64,000 bases of DNA from Rhodamnia argentea (Eukaryota > Streptophyta > Magnoliopsida > Myrtales > Myrtaceae), in assembly GCF_020921035.1 (NCBI RefSeq), contig NC_063153.1:10726001-10790000 (forward strand). Direction: 5' to 3'. The notes beneath the pieces are model-generated. The model was not told the DNA's origin, did not search any database, and saw only the letters and a program-made list of their open reading frames with translations. Below, one piece after another: positions 45,793 to 56,638 of this stretch (position 1 is its first letter; each line of letters begins with the position of its first letter). The translations under genes and the position numbers were made by a program.

Positions 45793-48700
45793 ATGGATCA
45801 GTCCAGCAGCAGAAGTTGAAAAGGCGATGAGGGGCATCAAGATGAGAACCGAAGCAACGCTCCTCCTGTTCCAGAACAGGTACCTTGCATTGTACTTGGA
45901 AATGGCTGGTTTAATGGGGAGAGTAAAAGTCAAATCCCCTGCTCAATAGTTTGCGAATGCCGGGCCATTCTTGCTTTTCGGTTTGAGAGATCCATTTCCA
46001 AGGAGCAATCAGTGTCTTTCTTGTTTTTTTGTTTGTTCAGCACAATTAAACCGAGCAAAAGGGTAAAGCATGACAAAGATTTTCGTGGGTCATATTCGGC
46101 TATTTTATCGGCCTAAGAGAAAAGGGAGATTTAATCTAATTCAGATAGATGACAAAAATCGCCACGCAAGTTCTGTAGATTTTCTGTCATCAACTACTTG
46201 TGCTCCATTTGAGAACTCCATGCCTCACAGTGTCAGATTATAAGTTATCGACAGTTGTCAAGCTTTTAGATACAATGCCAACAGTTCAAGAATTCACAAT
46301 GCAAGTTCCATATACGTACTGAAAATTCTGATCGTCTCAGGTTCAGATCGATGGTTCTCCAGTTTACAGAATAGAAAGAGAACTGGGAAGGGGAGGTTAC
46401 GGGCAAGTTTATTTCGGTCAAGCCATCAGTCCTTCAACTTTAAGTGATCAAACTGGTGTGGAAGCAGCAGAGGTATGGCTTTGAGCTCTAATTTCTATAA
46501 GTTTGGATTTTTTCGTTACATTTGCGCCATTACATTGCACGATTTAATGCGGCAATATCCAGGCGGCCTTAAAATTCGAGCATAAAGACAGCAAAGTTGC
46601 GTAGTGATCTGGGTGAAGGTCATGCCATACCACTGCCACGAGTACATTCCAAGGGGCAACAAGGTGACTATTGTGTCGTGGTATGTACATTCCCTTCGAC
46701 TCGGGATTTGTTCTATTAGAATGGGGAGCTTTCAATGATCTTCTTTGTATATGCAGGTCATGGATTTGCTAGGACCTAGTTTAGAAGAATCCCCTATAGT
46801 CAACAACGTCCCAACATATGTTTCCTCTCGAAGTCAATAGCTTTTACAGTGTGCTCTTCTATTTCAACAACTTCTTTGTAAACATTCTTGTATTCTATTT
46901 CGGCTTCCGATGTTAGCTCTTTCCTTGCTACTTCAGCCTTCCATTGGAGGCAATTGCATGTATAGCCGTTGAAGCAATATCGATACTTGAGAAGCTGCAC
47001 CGTAGAGGTTAATAGATGATTAGCTTCCAATCTCATGTTTGTCAGCATTTCCTTTATCGGTTGGTGAAATCAGCATTTGGGTAGGCAAGACTAACGGAAA
47101 TATACGCCAGGTCTGAATTTTTGTGATGTTTCTCATGTATGCTTCTATTCGGGGCAGGTACATCCATGGTGACATAAAGCCAGATAACTTTTTGTTTGGT
47201 CCTCCAGGAACCCCTAAAGAGGAAACATTGTTTCCAACTGACCTTGGATTAGGTATTTGCCAATCCCATGAATAGTTCAACGGCCTAGGCATTAGTGATT
47301 GCGAAGCAGAAATGCACTTCTCATCGTTTGGCCTGTGCACACTGATCTCGCTCAGGTGGTAGTATCCTATTCCTACCGAAAGCAATAGATGTTAATGAAA
47401 TTTCTGATTCGAGCTCGCGCTCTAATTGGCCATGTCATTCTCTTTCATGCGATACGCAAGTACCTTGTACCGCTAAAGCCGGCGTAGTTAAATGGTGACA
47501 ATGAGCCATCAAAGAGAATACGGATGGGGTTGAAACTAACACAATGGATAAGCGTTTACCATGCGCGTCAACCCATGAAGCAAAGGTATGGACTTGCATT
47601 TCAGATTCCCTTTTTTTTTTTTCTGGGGTACCTTAAAATTTTTTATAATCTTCCTCTTTCATGCATATATTTCTCTAATTTAGACGAGGACGACCAGCTC
47701 TTACACACTGAGAAGGGACATGAGGAGGGAATGTACATCACCAGTGCGGCTTACAATTCTCGCTCTAAGTGATGGCCGTAGTAATGGATGATAGCGCTGG
47801 CTACACGGCTCAGATTCGTACTTTTTCAGGCGGCTCTCTTCCTAAGGTTCCATTTGAGCGGCTTACTTTGGGCTTTCATGCATAGTAGATCCCTATAGTT
47901 GCAGGCTGCAATCCTGATAATACATACCAGGAAGATCTTTTGTATTTGGCTTATTAGGAACATAGGTACATCAACCTCCTATAGTGTGGGATTATCGATT
48001 AGGACAGTCTTCACTGCTTATTTGCGCATTTGAAGGAGTGAATTAGGAAACAAGGGTCGAAGAACTTCTACATCACTGCAGTGGCTGGAGCAGACGACCG
48101 AAGATACTTAGTCATAATGTCCAAGGATCTGTCCTTGACAGCTTAATTTTTATTTTGATGACTCGTTAGTAACGTTATACTTCAACATTTACCCGTTTTT
48201 CTTGATATACACATAGGATCCCAGAAGGTTCGGCAGGCTTATCGCGTTACCGATACCTTTCCTTTCAAGTGGATCAAAAAGAAGTGGGCAGAAGGTTTTC
48301 ACGTCACCGTGATGACCACTTCAGGGTGCCGGTGGGCAGTAGTTGCGTCCAATGGAACCGCTTTTACCGACCAGGTTCTTCTTTCTTCTTCTCCTCTTCT
48401 GAGACCGCCCAATCACTCCTCGTTTCAAGATTTTCCTTTGAAGTGTCTGGAACCAGAAGATTTTGTTGTGATCCGGTTTCTTGCTCTAAACTTTGAAGGC
48501 CGTAGAGTTTGACTTACAGTATCCAGCCGAAGGCATTCATGAAAGGTCGAAGCAGGGCTATTACATCACTGCCAATCTAGATGAGGTTGTTTTTATCCTT
48601 AGTATACGAGACCGAGCACCGGCAACCAGTGTAGAGCAAGAGACACTACGGACTTTCAAATTTCCTGATGATAGGCACATCAAGGTGATAAGTTTGGCCC

Positions 48701-48826
48701 TTTTACCAGCATCTATTTGGTTGTATTAGCTCTGCTTCACCAAGCACTTGTTCACGTATTCTGCAGGAGAAGCAGGGAAGGAATTACTATATTTCTCCTC
48801 TTTGCTACGGACGAACCATTGCTTGA
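45793..48826 (+). pseudogene. Kinase pseudogene H
   Basis: Retains exon 1 (with a stop at its ninth codon), exon 2 (from about 46352), a truncated exon 3 fused straight to exon 4 near 46597, exons 5, 6 and 7, and exons 11 to 16 (the last 48767-48826). Exons 8, 9 and nearly all of 10 are gone: intron 7 is joined to the end of exon 10 near 47330. Further stops lie in exons 12 and 13, and the exon 6 donor is altered. At least six inactivating changes are visible. The promoter block (CAACCAAAATAACGGCAACT near 45522) has lost the E2F-like word (CGCACCGAAA). Confidence 0.9.
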
Positions 48827-49063
48827 GCTACCAAATATACGGGCAATCAAGGATGTCTAAAAGAGCGACACGACCGCTCAGCAATCAACAAGTCAATGAT
48901 CAATCCTGTACAGAGTTTAATACCATACTTTGGTGCAATTTGAAACTTTTCAAGCTTAACAACAACAACAACAACAGACAAAAAGAATTAGGCCTAGGTT
49001 TGGTAAATTTTGCCTTTCCCTCCATGATATGCAACATTGCTTGACAAAATGTTTCAGCATATT
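48827..49063. other. Short 3' flank of pseudogene H
   Basis: Part of the usual downstream flank (words such as GTCAATGATCAATCCTGTAC), ending abruptly near 49063 where unrelated inserted DNA begins. Confidence 0.4.
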
Positions 49064-50510
49064 TCCTGCGGGGAAGAGCAAAAGTCGCTCTTTTTAGAGC
49101 GACTTTTGTTTGCAAGTATGCTTCCAAGCGGGAAAACCTAACGTCTGCACGAAAACGCTTCAAAGGACCGGTGGATCTACGAGCTTGCCCTCCGTCATTC
49201 TCACGCGAGTTCGAACCATCGATTGCACGCAATCTCTCAAGGCTGCATCCGGATCACGGGCGCACGCCCTCGTGTGGTCATCCCACGGGCGTGGTACGGA
49301 GGAATTTAGGGGCGAGCACGGTTTCAAAATTTATGGTATAAAGGTAAATTTTTCATGGTCAAAAAATTGAGGAACCAGTTCTGATAAATAGGTGCCCGAG
49401 TGATATGAGGGGGAGTGTCGCAGCAAATGCATGTGATGAGGGCTTACTGTGATTAAAAAGAATAAGGAATATACTCACTAGAAGTCTTAAAACTTGTCAC
49501 AAAATTGCAATTGAGTCCTAAAACTCTCAAAAAATGCAATCAAGTCCTAAAACTTATTAAACTTGTTCAATTGAGTCCTTCCGTTAACACCGTTTATTGG
49601 CCTAATGAAAAATGCTAATGTGGTATTTTTAATAAATTTTTCTTTTCTATGTGGCATTTTTATCAATTTTTTTGCCAAATCTTATTTAAATTAAAATAAA
49701 AAAAACCAAGAACCGACAAAAAAATAAAAAATAAAGAAAATGCTAGTAATTAATTCTAAAAGTTAAAACTTAACGGGATTTGTTCACTAGAAGTCCTAAA
49801 ATTTGTCACGAAAGTACAATTGAGTCCTAAAACTTGCAAAAAGTGCAATCGAGCCCTAAAACATGTCAAGTTAATACAATCGAGTCCTTCGTTAACTTCG
49901 TCAAATTTGACTAACGGAAAATGCTAACGTGGCTTTTTAAAATATTTTCTCTCTCCTATATGGCTAAAACGATGTCGTTTTGGTTTAAATTTTATTTTTA
50001 ATGTAATTTTTATTTGAATTAATAAAAAGATAAGGAAAAAAAGAAAAAGTGAGAAGCAGAACCAGCCGAGAGCTTCAGCCCTCGTTGCCGCCGCTTCACC
50101 ATCGCTAGAAAGGGCTGGCGATGGTGGGGAACTGGTCGGCGGGAGTCGCTAGGCCCCGGTCGGTGGCCTACTGGCCCTCTTAGCAGCAAATGCGGCGAAG
50201 GGCTAGCCAGCCCTCGGGTGGCAATTGTGCCCTCTTCGTAGCCTCCTACTGCACACACAAGCCCATTCAATCAAACAGTTATTGAGGCATAGACGAGGAA
50301 TAGGCGCCTCACCGAGGTCGAGACAGCCACCGTCAGCGGAAACGAGAGGACGAGGCGGAGAAGAACAAGGAAAAAATATCTTGGGTAAATTTATTATAAG
50401 TATACCAGTTTGGGGTTTTTTTGTGGCAAAAAAGTATAATTTGAGATAAATTTATCGTAAGTATACCAGTTTGGAATTTTTCATGGCATTAACCCAATTT
50501 TTATCCCAAA
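49064..50510. mobile_element. Composite insertion of repeat fragments between units H and I
   Basis: The kinase unit is interrupted here. From left: a perfect 12-bp hairpin (49079-49108) in a larger imperfect fold-back; GC-rich DNA (49120-49320); two direct copies of an element end rich in TTGAGTCCTAAAACT phrases (49475-49640 and 49773-49930); a GC-rich core (50060-50350); and fold-back family pieces (50385-50510) related to 4026-4170. No transposase or other element protein is seen, so it is a nest of non-autonomous fragments. Confidence 0.5.
49079..49108. repeat. Perfect 12-bp inverted repeat with 6-base loop
   Basis: CAAAAGTCGCTC (49079-49090), loop TTTTTA, GAGCGACTTTTG (49097-49108). Outside it TTCCTGCGGGGAAG on the left faces CTTCCAAGCGGGAA on the right, extending the fold-back imperfectly. 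It probably marks a tip or core of a small fold-back element rather than a gene terminator. Confidence 0.75.
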
Positions 50511-50622
50511 CTTGCTCCTCAAAATCCCGTCTGCACAAACTCTGTCCTCTCTCCAACCACCACGACGGCCATGGTGCATGGTGGACGCCCTTGTTCTAAA
50601 CTCTTCCATGGTTGTCAGTCAT

Positions 50623-50673
<51 letters not shown>

Positions 50674-50929
50674 AGTGAAGGGCGGAGGCAATGTTGGTGG
50701 ATGAGAAATTTGAATTGTGATGGGGGCATTTTGGGGAGATAAATGGCGATTTCTAAAGAAAAACCATAACGGTCACTAATGTCCGGGGCAATGCAAATTG
50801 GTAGCCCTAACCAACTGAGGGGGTGGACCGGTAATTTTGGTAAATAGAGGGTGAAAATTTGATACTAGCGTAAAATATGAGGATGTCCTAACATGGTGTC
50901 CCCATAAATTATCATAAGCAAGCACAGTT
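50511..50929. other. Upstream part of unit I
   Basis: Resumes the common upstream sequence (CTCCTCAAAATCCCGTCTGC at 50515), holds the GA microsatellite and the GTAGCCCTAA...CTGAGG words found before copies D, E and G. No gene. Confidence 0.5.
50625..50672. repeat. (GA)n microsatellite
   Basis: About 24 GA units. Shorter GA-rich runs occupy the same place in units C (27285-27310) and D, so the tract expanded from an ancestral GA-rich patch. Confidence 0.9.
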
Positions 50930-50990
50930 CAACCGACATAACGGTTTTTTTGCATATCTTCGCCGTCCAGAGTTCTTTCTTCGCGCCAAA
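50930..50990 (+). promoter_or_regulatory. Conserved promoter block with E2F-like site, copy I
   Basis: CAACCGACATAACGG begins 280 bp upstream of the copy I ATG; CGCGCCAAA is at 50982-50990. Confidence 0.55.
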
Positions 50991-51209
50991 AAAGCTAACA
51001 GACTTGCCTCGCGCTGCCTGCTCGTTCTCTTCAAGACCCCACTTCGCCTTTTCAAGAAAAGAAGGAACCAGATTGAGAGGAACAATTCTGCTTGATCGTC
51101 CCTTTCTCTTCAAAAGAAGATCTCCTCGATAATCAGAGCTCGGCTGAGGCCCGTGGGGACGAGGCGGTTTGGAACGAGCAAGACTAGATTAAAGCTTGGG
51201 AGGGTCGAT

Positions 51210-54200
51210 ATGGATCCGTCTGGAAGTCGAAGTCGTGAAGCCGGTGACGGGATTCAACATGAGGAACGAAGGAACACTCCTCCAGTCCTAGGACAGGTAC
51301 TTTGGATTGTTCTTGAAAATGGGTTGTTTACTGGAGACGGAATGCAAAATGCGAGTCGAATCCCAAGTTCAATAGTTCGCAAAATTTTGGGTCGTTCTTG
51401 CCTTTCGGTTTGAGAAACTCAAAATTCCAAGGAGCAATCAGTGTCGTTCTTGTTTTTGAAGTTGATTCAGAAAAATTAAACAGAGCATAAGGGTCAGACA
51501 TGACAAAGGTTTTGGTGGGTCATCTTTGGCTATTTTATCTGCCGAAGAAGAAAAGGGGAAATTTTCATCTAATTCAGATTGATCACTAAAATCCCCATGC
51601 AAGTTCTATAAATCAAGTTCTTGTCATCAACTTCTTTTGCACCATTGCAGAACTCCATGGATAACCATATCAAATTATATGTTACCGGCAGTTGTAAAGC
51701 TTTTAGGTACAATGCAACTTCCATATATATATGCTGATAAGTTGATTTGATTTTTTCAGGTTCAGATCGATGATTCTCCAGTGTACAGAATAGGAAGAGA
51801 ACTGGGAAAGGGAGGTTTCGGGCATGTTTATGCCGGTCTAGCCATCACTCCTCCAACTTCAAGTGATCAAACGGGTGTGGAAGCCGCAGAGGTACGGCTT
51901 CGAGCTCTAATTTTTTCAGGTAATTCGTTATACTTGTGCCATTACTTTACATGATTTGATACGGCGCTATCCAGGTGGCCATAAAATTCGAGCATAAAGG
52001 CAACATAGGATGTGAAGGCGGCATCCCTCATGAGTGGAAAGTTTATGAGTGAGTCCTTTGGAATAATTGCATGAACGATTTTGCCATGCCATGATCTTGC
52101 ATGTGAAATTATATTCGGGTGTTGAATTCCGCGTCTGAGTTCTGCGTATTATGCAGTGATCTAGGTGAAAGTCATGGCATACCACTGCCACGAGTACATT
52201 ACAAGGGGCAACATGGTGACTATCATGTCATGGTATGTGACCCGTATTTTGTACTTCTATAATGCAAGGGTTTTGATGATCTTCTTCGTATATGCAGGTC
52301 ATGGATTTGCTTGGACCTAGTTTAGAAGAAGCCCCTTTGGTCAACAACGTCCCAACGTATGTTTCCTCATGAAGTTAACAGCTTTTACGGTGTCTGCTCT
52401 TCAGGCTCTCTTAAACATTCTTGAATTCTGTTTCAGCTTCTGATTTTAGCTCTTTCCTTGCTACTTCAGCTTTCCATTGGAAGCGATTGCATGTATAGCC
52501 GTTGAAGCAATATCGATACTTGAGAAGCTGCACTCTAGAGGGTAATCGATGACTAGCTTACAATCGCACGTTTGTTAGCACTTTCTTCATTGGTTGGTCT
52601 GACTTTTTGCTCACAGGTACATCCACGGTGACATAAAACCTGGTAACTTTTTGCTTGGTCCTCCAGGAACCCCTGAAGAGAAAAGATTGTTTCTGACTGA
52701 CCTTGGATTAGGTATCTACCAATTGCATGAATACTTTTTATGCCCCAGAAATTAGTGATTGCGAAGGAGAAATGCGTATGCCTCATCGTTTACTCATGAC
52801 CTTGCAGCTACAAGATGGCAAGATCCCTCCACCGGTTCACACATGAAGTACAGCCAAACTCCATATGATTTCAGGTTCAGTTAAAATTATTTGCATCTTC
52901 ATATGCGCATACCACATGCCCTAACTGTGGTATTACCATTCCATGCACCGAAAAAAAATTGTTGCAGAGGAACAACTCGATTTGCAAGTGTGCACGCTCA
53001 ACTTGGTAGAACAAGTAGCAGAAGAAACGACCTAGAGTCTCTGGTTTACATGCTCATTTATCTTATCCGCCGTCATTTGCCATGGCAAGGACAGCAGGTT
53101 TCATTCCCTATACTCAGAGAAGATTTCTTGAACCAAACACCTGTATTGGTCTATTGATCGCCACAGTTCTTTCAGGGAGTCACTAAGACTCTTGTTTGCA
53201 AGCAAAAGATGGCCACTCCTCCAGAAACCTTGTGTGACACTTGTCCTGAGCCTTATCTGCAGCTCACCGCGTTTGTGCTTAATCTGAAATTCGATGAGGA
53301 ACCAAACTATGCTAGATTCGTTTCTCTCTTCCATGGGACCGTTGGTCAAAATCCATACATTTGGCCAGTGCACACTGATGTTGCTCAGGAGGTAGTATCC
53401 TATTCCTATGAAAAGGCAATAGATGTTAATAAAATTTCTGATTCGAGCCATATCTTTCTCTTTCTTGTGATACCCACGCATCGGGTACCATGTAAGTGAG
53501 TGCAGTTAAATCATGACGGCGAGCCATCAAAGGACATTCGAATGGGGTTGAAATTAACACAATGGATAAGTGTTTACAATGCGCATCTAACCATGAAGCA
53601 GAGGTGAGGACTTGCACTTCCGGTTTATTTCCTTTTTTGGTACCTTGAGTCTATTTATAGCCTTCCTGTTTCTTGCAGATATTTCCATAATTTGGATGAT
53701 GTCGACCTGCGCTTACACATTGAGAAGGGACATGGGGAGGGACTGTATGTCACCAGTGTAGCTTACAATTCTCGCTCGAAGTCATGGGCCTTAATAATGG
53801 ATGACAGCACCAGCTTCACTGCTCAGATTCATACCTTTTCAGGCTGCTCTCTTCCCGAGGTTCTAGTTGATTGGCTTTACTTTGGGCTTTCATGCACGGT
53901 AGATCCCAATCGTTGCATGTTAAATCCTGATGATACGTACCAGGAAGAATTTTTGTATTAGACCTATTAGGACAGTCTTGACTGCTTATTTCCTTAGTTG
54001 AACGAGTGGATGAGGGAGTATCGGAAGAAGAGCTACTACATCACTGCAGTGGCCGGAGCAGATGGCGACAGAGTCTTAGTTATAATGTCCAAGGGTCGGT
54101 CGGTGAATGCAAAATTTCTTTCTTTAGGACTACTTAATAACGTTATACTTACCATTTGACCGGTTTTTCTTGATATACGCATAGGGATAAGGAGTGTTCA

Positions 54201-54807
54201 GCAGAGTTATCATGTTAGAAGTACATTCCCTTTCAAGTTGATCAAGCAGAAGTGGGCAGAAGGTTTTCATGTCACCGCCATGTCCACTTTTGGGAGTCGG
54301 TGGGTAGTAGTTTTGTCCAACGGAACCAAATTTACCAATCAGGTTACTTGTTTCTTTCTCCTTTTCTGAGACTACCCAATTACTCCTCTCTTCAAGATTT
54401 TCTGTTGAAGGGTCTGGAACCGGTAGATTGTGCTCTGATTCGGTTTCTTGTGCTAAACTTTTAAGGCGGTAGAGCTAGACTTCCAGTATCCGGCCGAAGG
54501 CATTCATGAGAGGTGGAAGCAGGGCTATTATATCACTTCAGTCGCAGGCACTCCGGATGAGGTTGCTTTTATCTTCAGTAAGATAGAAGGAGTAACAGCA
54601 ACTGCAAGTGTAGAGCAAGAGACGCTTCGGACTTCCAATTTCCCTGATGATAATATGATCGAGGTGATTAGTTTGGCCATTTTTCACCAGCATTCATTTG
54701 GTTGCATGAGCTCCGCTTCACCAAGCACTTGATCTCATCTTCTGCAGGAGAAGCGGGCAAGGGATTACTATATTTCTTCTCTTTGCTACGGTCGAACCAT
54801 TGCTTAA
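51210..54807 (+). CDS. MUT9-like/HD16-like kinase, copy I
   Basis: Exons: 51210-51296, 51760-51891, 51975-52048, 52157-52232, 52298-52356, 52470-52541, 52617-52711, 52808-52874, 52968-53097, 53176-53391, 53506-53603, 53679-53859, 53998-54094, 54185-54342, 54466-54663, 54748-54807; 599 residues, phases consistent. The catalytic set is the best preserved of the array: loop LGKGGFGHV, Lys77, HGDIKPGN (Asp172, Asn177), DLG Asp195. Two splice sites had to move. The ancestral acceptor before exon 11 is ATCGG and its first codons hold a TGA, so TGCAG|TTAAAT further in is used, as in copy G. The exon 13 acceptor GAAG became GAAC, and CTTAG|TTGAAC just upstream keeps the frame and adds Leu-Asn. The start of exon 10 reads GVTKTLV instead of GEDKAFLV. 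Likely functional if these acceptors work. Confidence 0.8.
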
Positions 54808-55380
54808 GCTACCAAATATATGTGCAATCAAGGGCGTTTTTAGCAGGCGACACGGCCACTCTTTGTCATACTCTTTTGCTGGAAGATTCTGAAACTTTTG
54901 GCAGATTTGGCATCCACTTTGTTTGCAGAAAATGTAAGGATCGGCAAGAATCTGTTGAGAATAGTGATAACCTGAGATGGTGGCTTTTCCAACAAACAAT
55001 AGTCATCTTTATCTTCAGGACCGCAAATTCAGGCACAAAAACTACTCAGTTTGTTGAATGATCAAGCGGTTTGAGAGACATCCCCTGTTACTTTACCATT
55101 TTTACATCTTATCAGAAAACTTTACCAGCAAATATGCACCAGTTGCCTTACAAATTTTTTCTCGAATTTGTTAATATGGTTCCTCAAAATCCCGCCACCA
55201 CAAACTCATGCCTCTTTCTCTCACCCACCACCATACCACGATTAGGTATGAGCACCGCCGAGGATCGAAAAACGATCTGCAGCTGAGTTAGAGTACGGAT
55301 TATTTTGGGCATTGTCCGTGGGTAAGGAACTTGGAGTTATGATAGGGGCGTTTTATGAAATGACGGGAATTTGCCTGTCT
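54808..55380. other. Intergenic: reduced 3' module after copy I
   Basis: Shortened downstream flank, then CCTCAAAATCCCGCCACCAC near 55183 and the upstream sequence of unit J. The CAACCGA block is mostly lost (TGACGGGAATTTGCCTG near 55361) and the E2F-like word is degraded (TTCATGCCAAAA). Confidence 0.45.
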
Positions 55381-55627
55381 TCGCTTTCAAAAGCCCATTC
55401 TTCATGCCAAAACTGACGGACTCGCCTGGCGTTGCCCACTCATTCTCTTCAAGAACCCAAATCACTTTTCCTGTTAGAAATACAGAAACAAGATTGAAAA
55501 GGAAGAATTCTGCTCGATCGTCCCTTTTTCTTCGGAAGATCTCCTTGACATCAGAGCTCGGTTGACAGCGGTTTCAGACGACACAGCTCGGAACGAGCAA
55601 GATTCGATCAAAGCTGGGAGGGAAGAT

Positions 55628-56130
55628 ATGGATCATTCCAGCCGTGGAAGTTGTAAAGGCGATGAGGTGCATCAAGATGTAAGCCGAAGCAACACTACTC
55701 CGGTCCCAGAATGGGTACCTTGCATTGTACTTAGAAAATGGCTGGTTTAATGGAGAAAGTGCAAGTCAAGTCCCGTCCCCTGCTCAATCAGTGTCTTTCT
55801 CTTGTTTTCGTGTTGGTTCAGAACAATTAGACAGAGCAAAAGGGTCAAACATGACAAAGATTTTCGTGGATCATCTTCGGCTATTTTATCTGGCGAAGAG
55901 ACAAGAGGGATCTTTAATCTAATTCAGATAGATAACAGGAATCCCCATGCAAGTTCTGTAGATTTTCTGTCATCAACTACTTGTGCTTCATTTGAGAACT
56001 CCATGCATCACAGCGTCAGATTATAAGTTACCGACAGTTGCAAAGCTTTTAGAGACAATGCAAATGGTTCAAGAATTCCCCATGCAAGTTCCAAATTAAT
56101 ACTAAAAATTTCGATTTGTCTCAGGTTCAA
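55628..56130 (+). pseudogene. Kinase remnant J (exon 1 and start of exon 2)
   Basis: Exon 1 (55628-55714) reads MDHSSRGSCKGDEVHQDVSR, then SNTTPVPEW, followed by a full intron 1. Exon 2 breaks off after GTTCAAATAGA (near 56127) and runs into a piece of the 3' module. A large deletion thus removed exons 2-16. It marks the right end of the array. Confidence 0.85.
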
Positions 56131-56638
56131 ATAGAAGTGCACGTCCTATGAGTGCTCGGCTCCAAATTCAGGACTGCAAGTCAGATACGAACACTCAATT
56201 TGTTCAACTATCAAGTGGTTGGAGAAGACCATCTGTCTTCGTTACTTTGCCATTGAAGTTATCCCACCTTCTTTGCAATGAAGGTTAGAACTTTGCTTGC
56301 TTGACAATATACAAAAGATGAAAAAGAACCATGTTCACATCAAACATGCTTTATCACAGTTGCATATTAACATCTGCCTAATCAGTTGTATCAAGCAGCA
56401 TCACAGCAAAAACACATGCATTCGCAGATAAAAGTGGCACTTAAGTTGAATACTCTACTAAATATATTATTTACCAAAACCCTATTATTCAAAGGGCAAC
56501 AGAGAACCATCAAACCAACAAAATTTGCCCCTTCGACCCATTATAACATGTCCTAGCAACCATAGACAGAAAGCAAGCCGAGAAGAAGAAAAACCAGCTA
56601 CTGGCTCTGAGAACAAAGTTTGAGCATGATATCATCTG
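56131..56638. other. Spacer between array and SHH gene
   Basis: The left part is 3' module sequence (GATCAAGTGG-like and CTTTGCAATGAAGGTTA words near 56205-56290); the right part is unique and probably includes the 3' untranslated region of the minus-strand SHH gene. Confidence 0.45.

Noticed and set aside
50019-50450. GC-rich open frames in the H-I insertion
   Set aside because: Both strands are open simply because of GC content; the translations have no motif and lie within non-autonomous element DNA.
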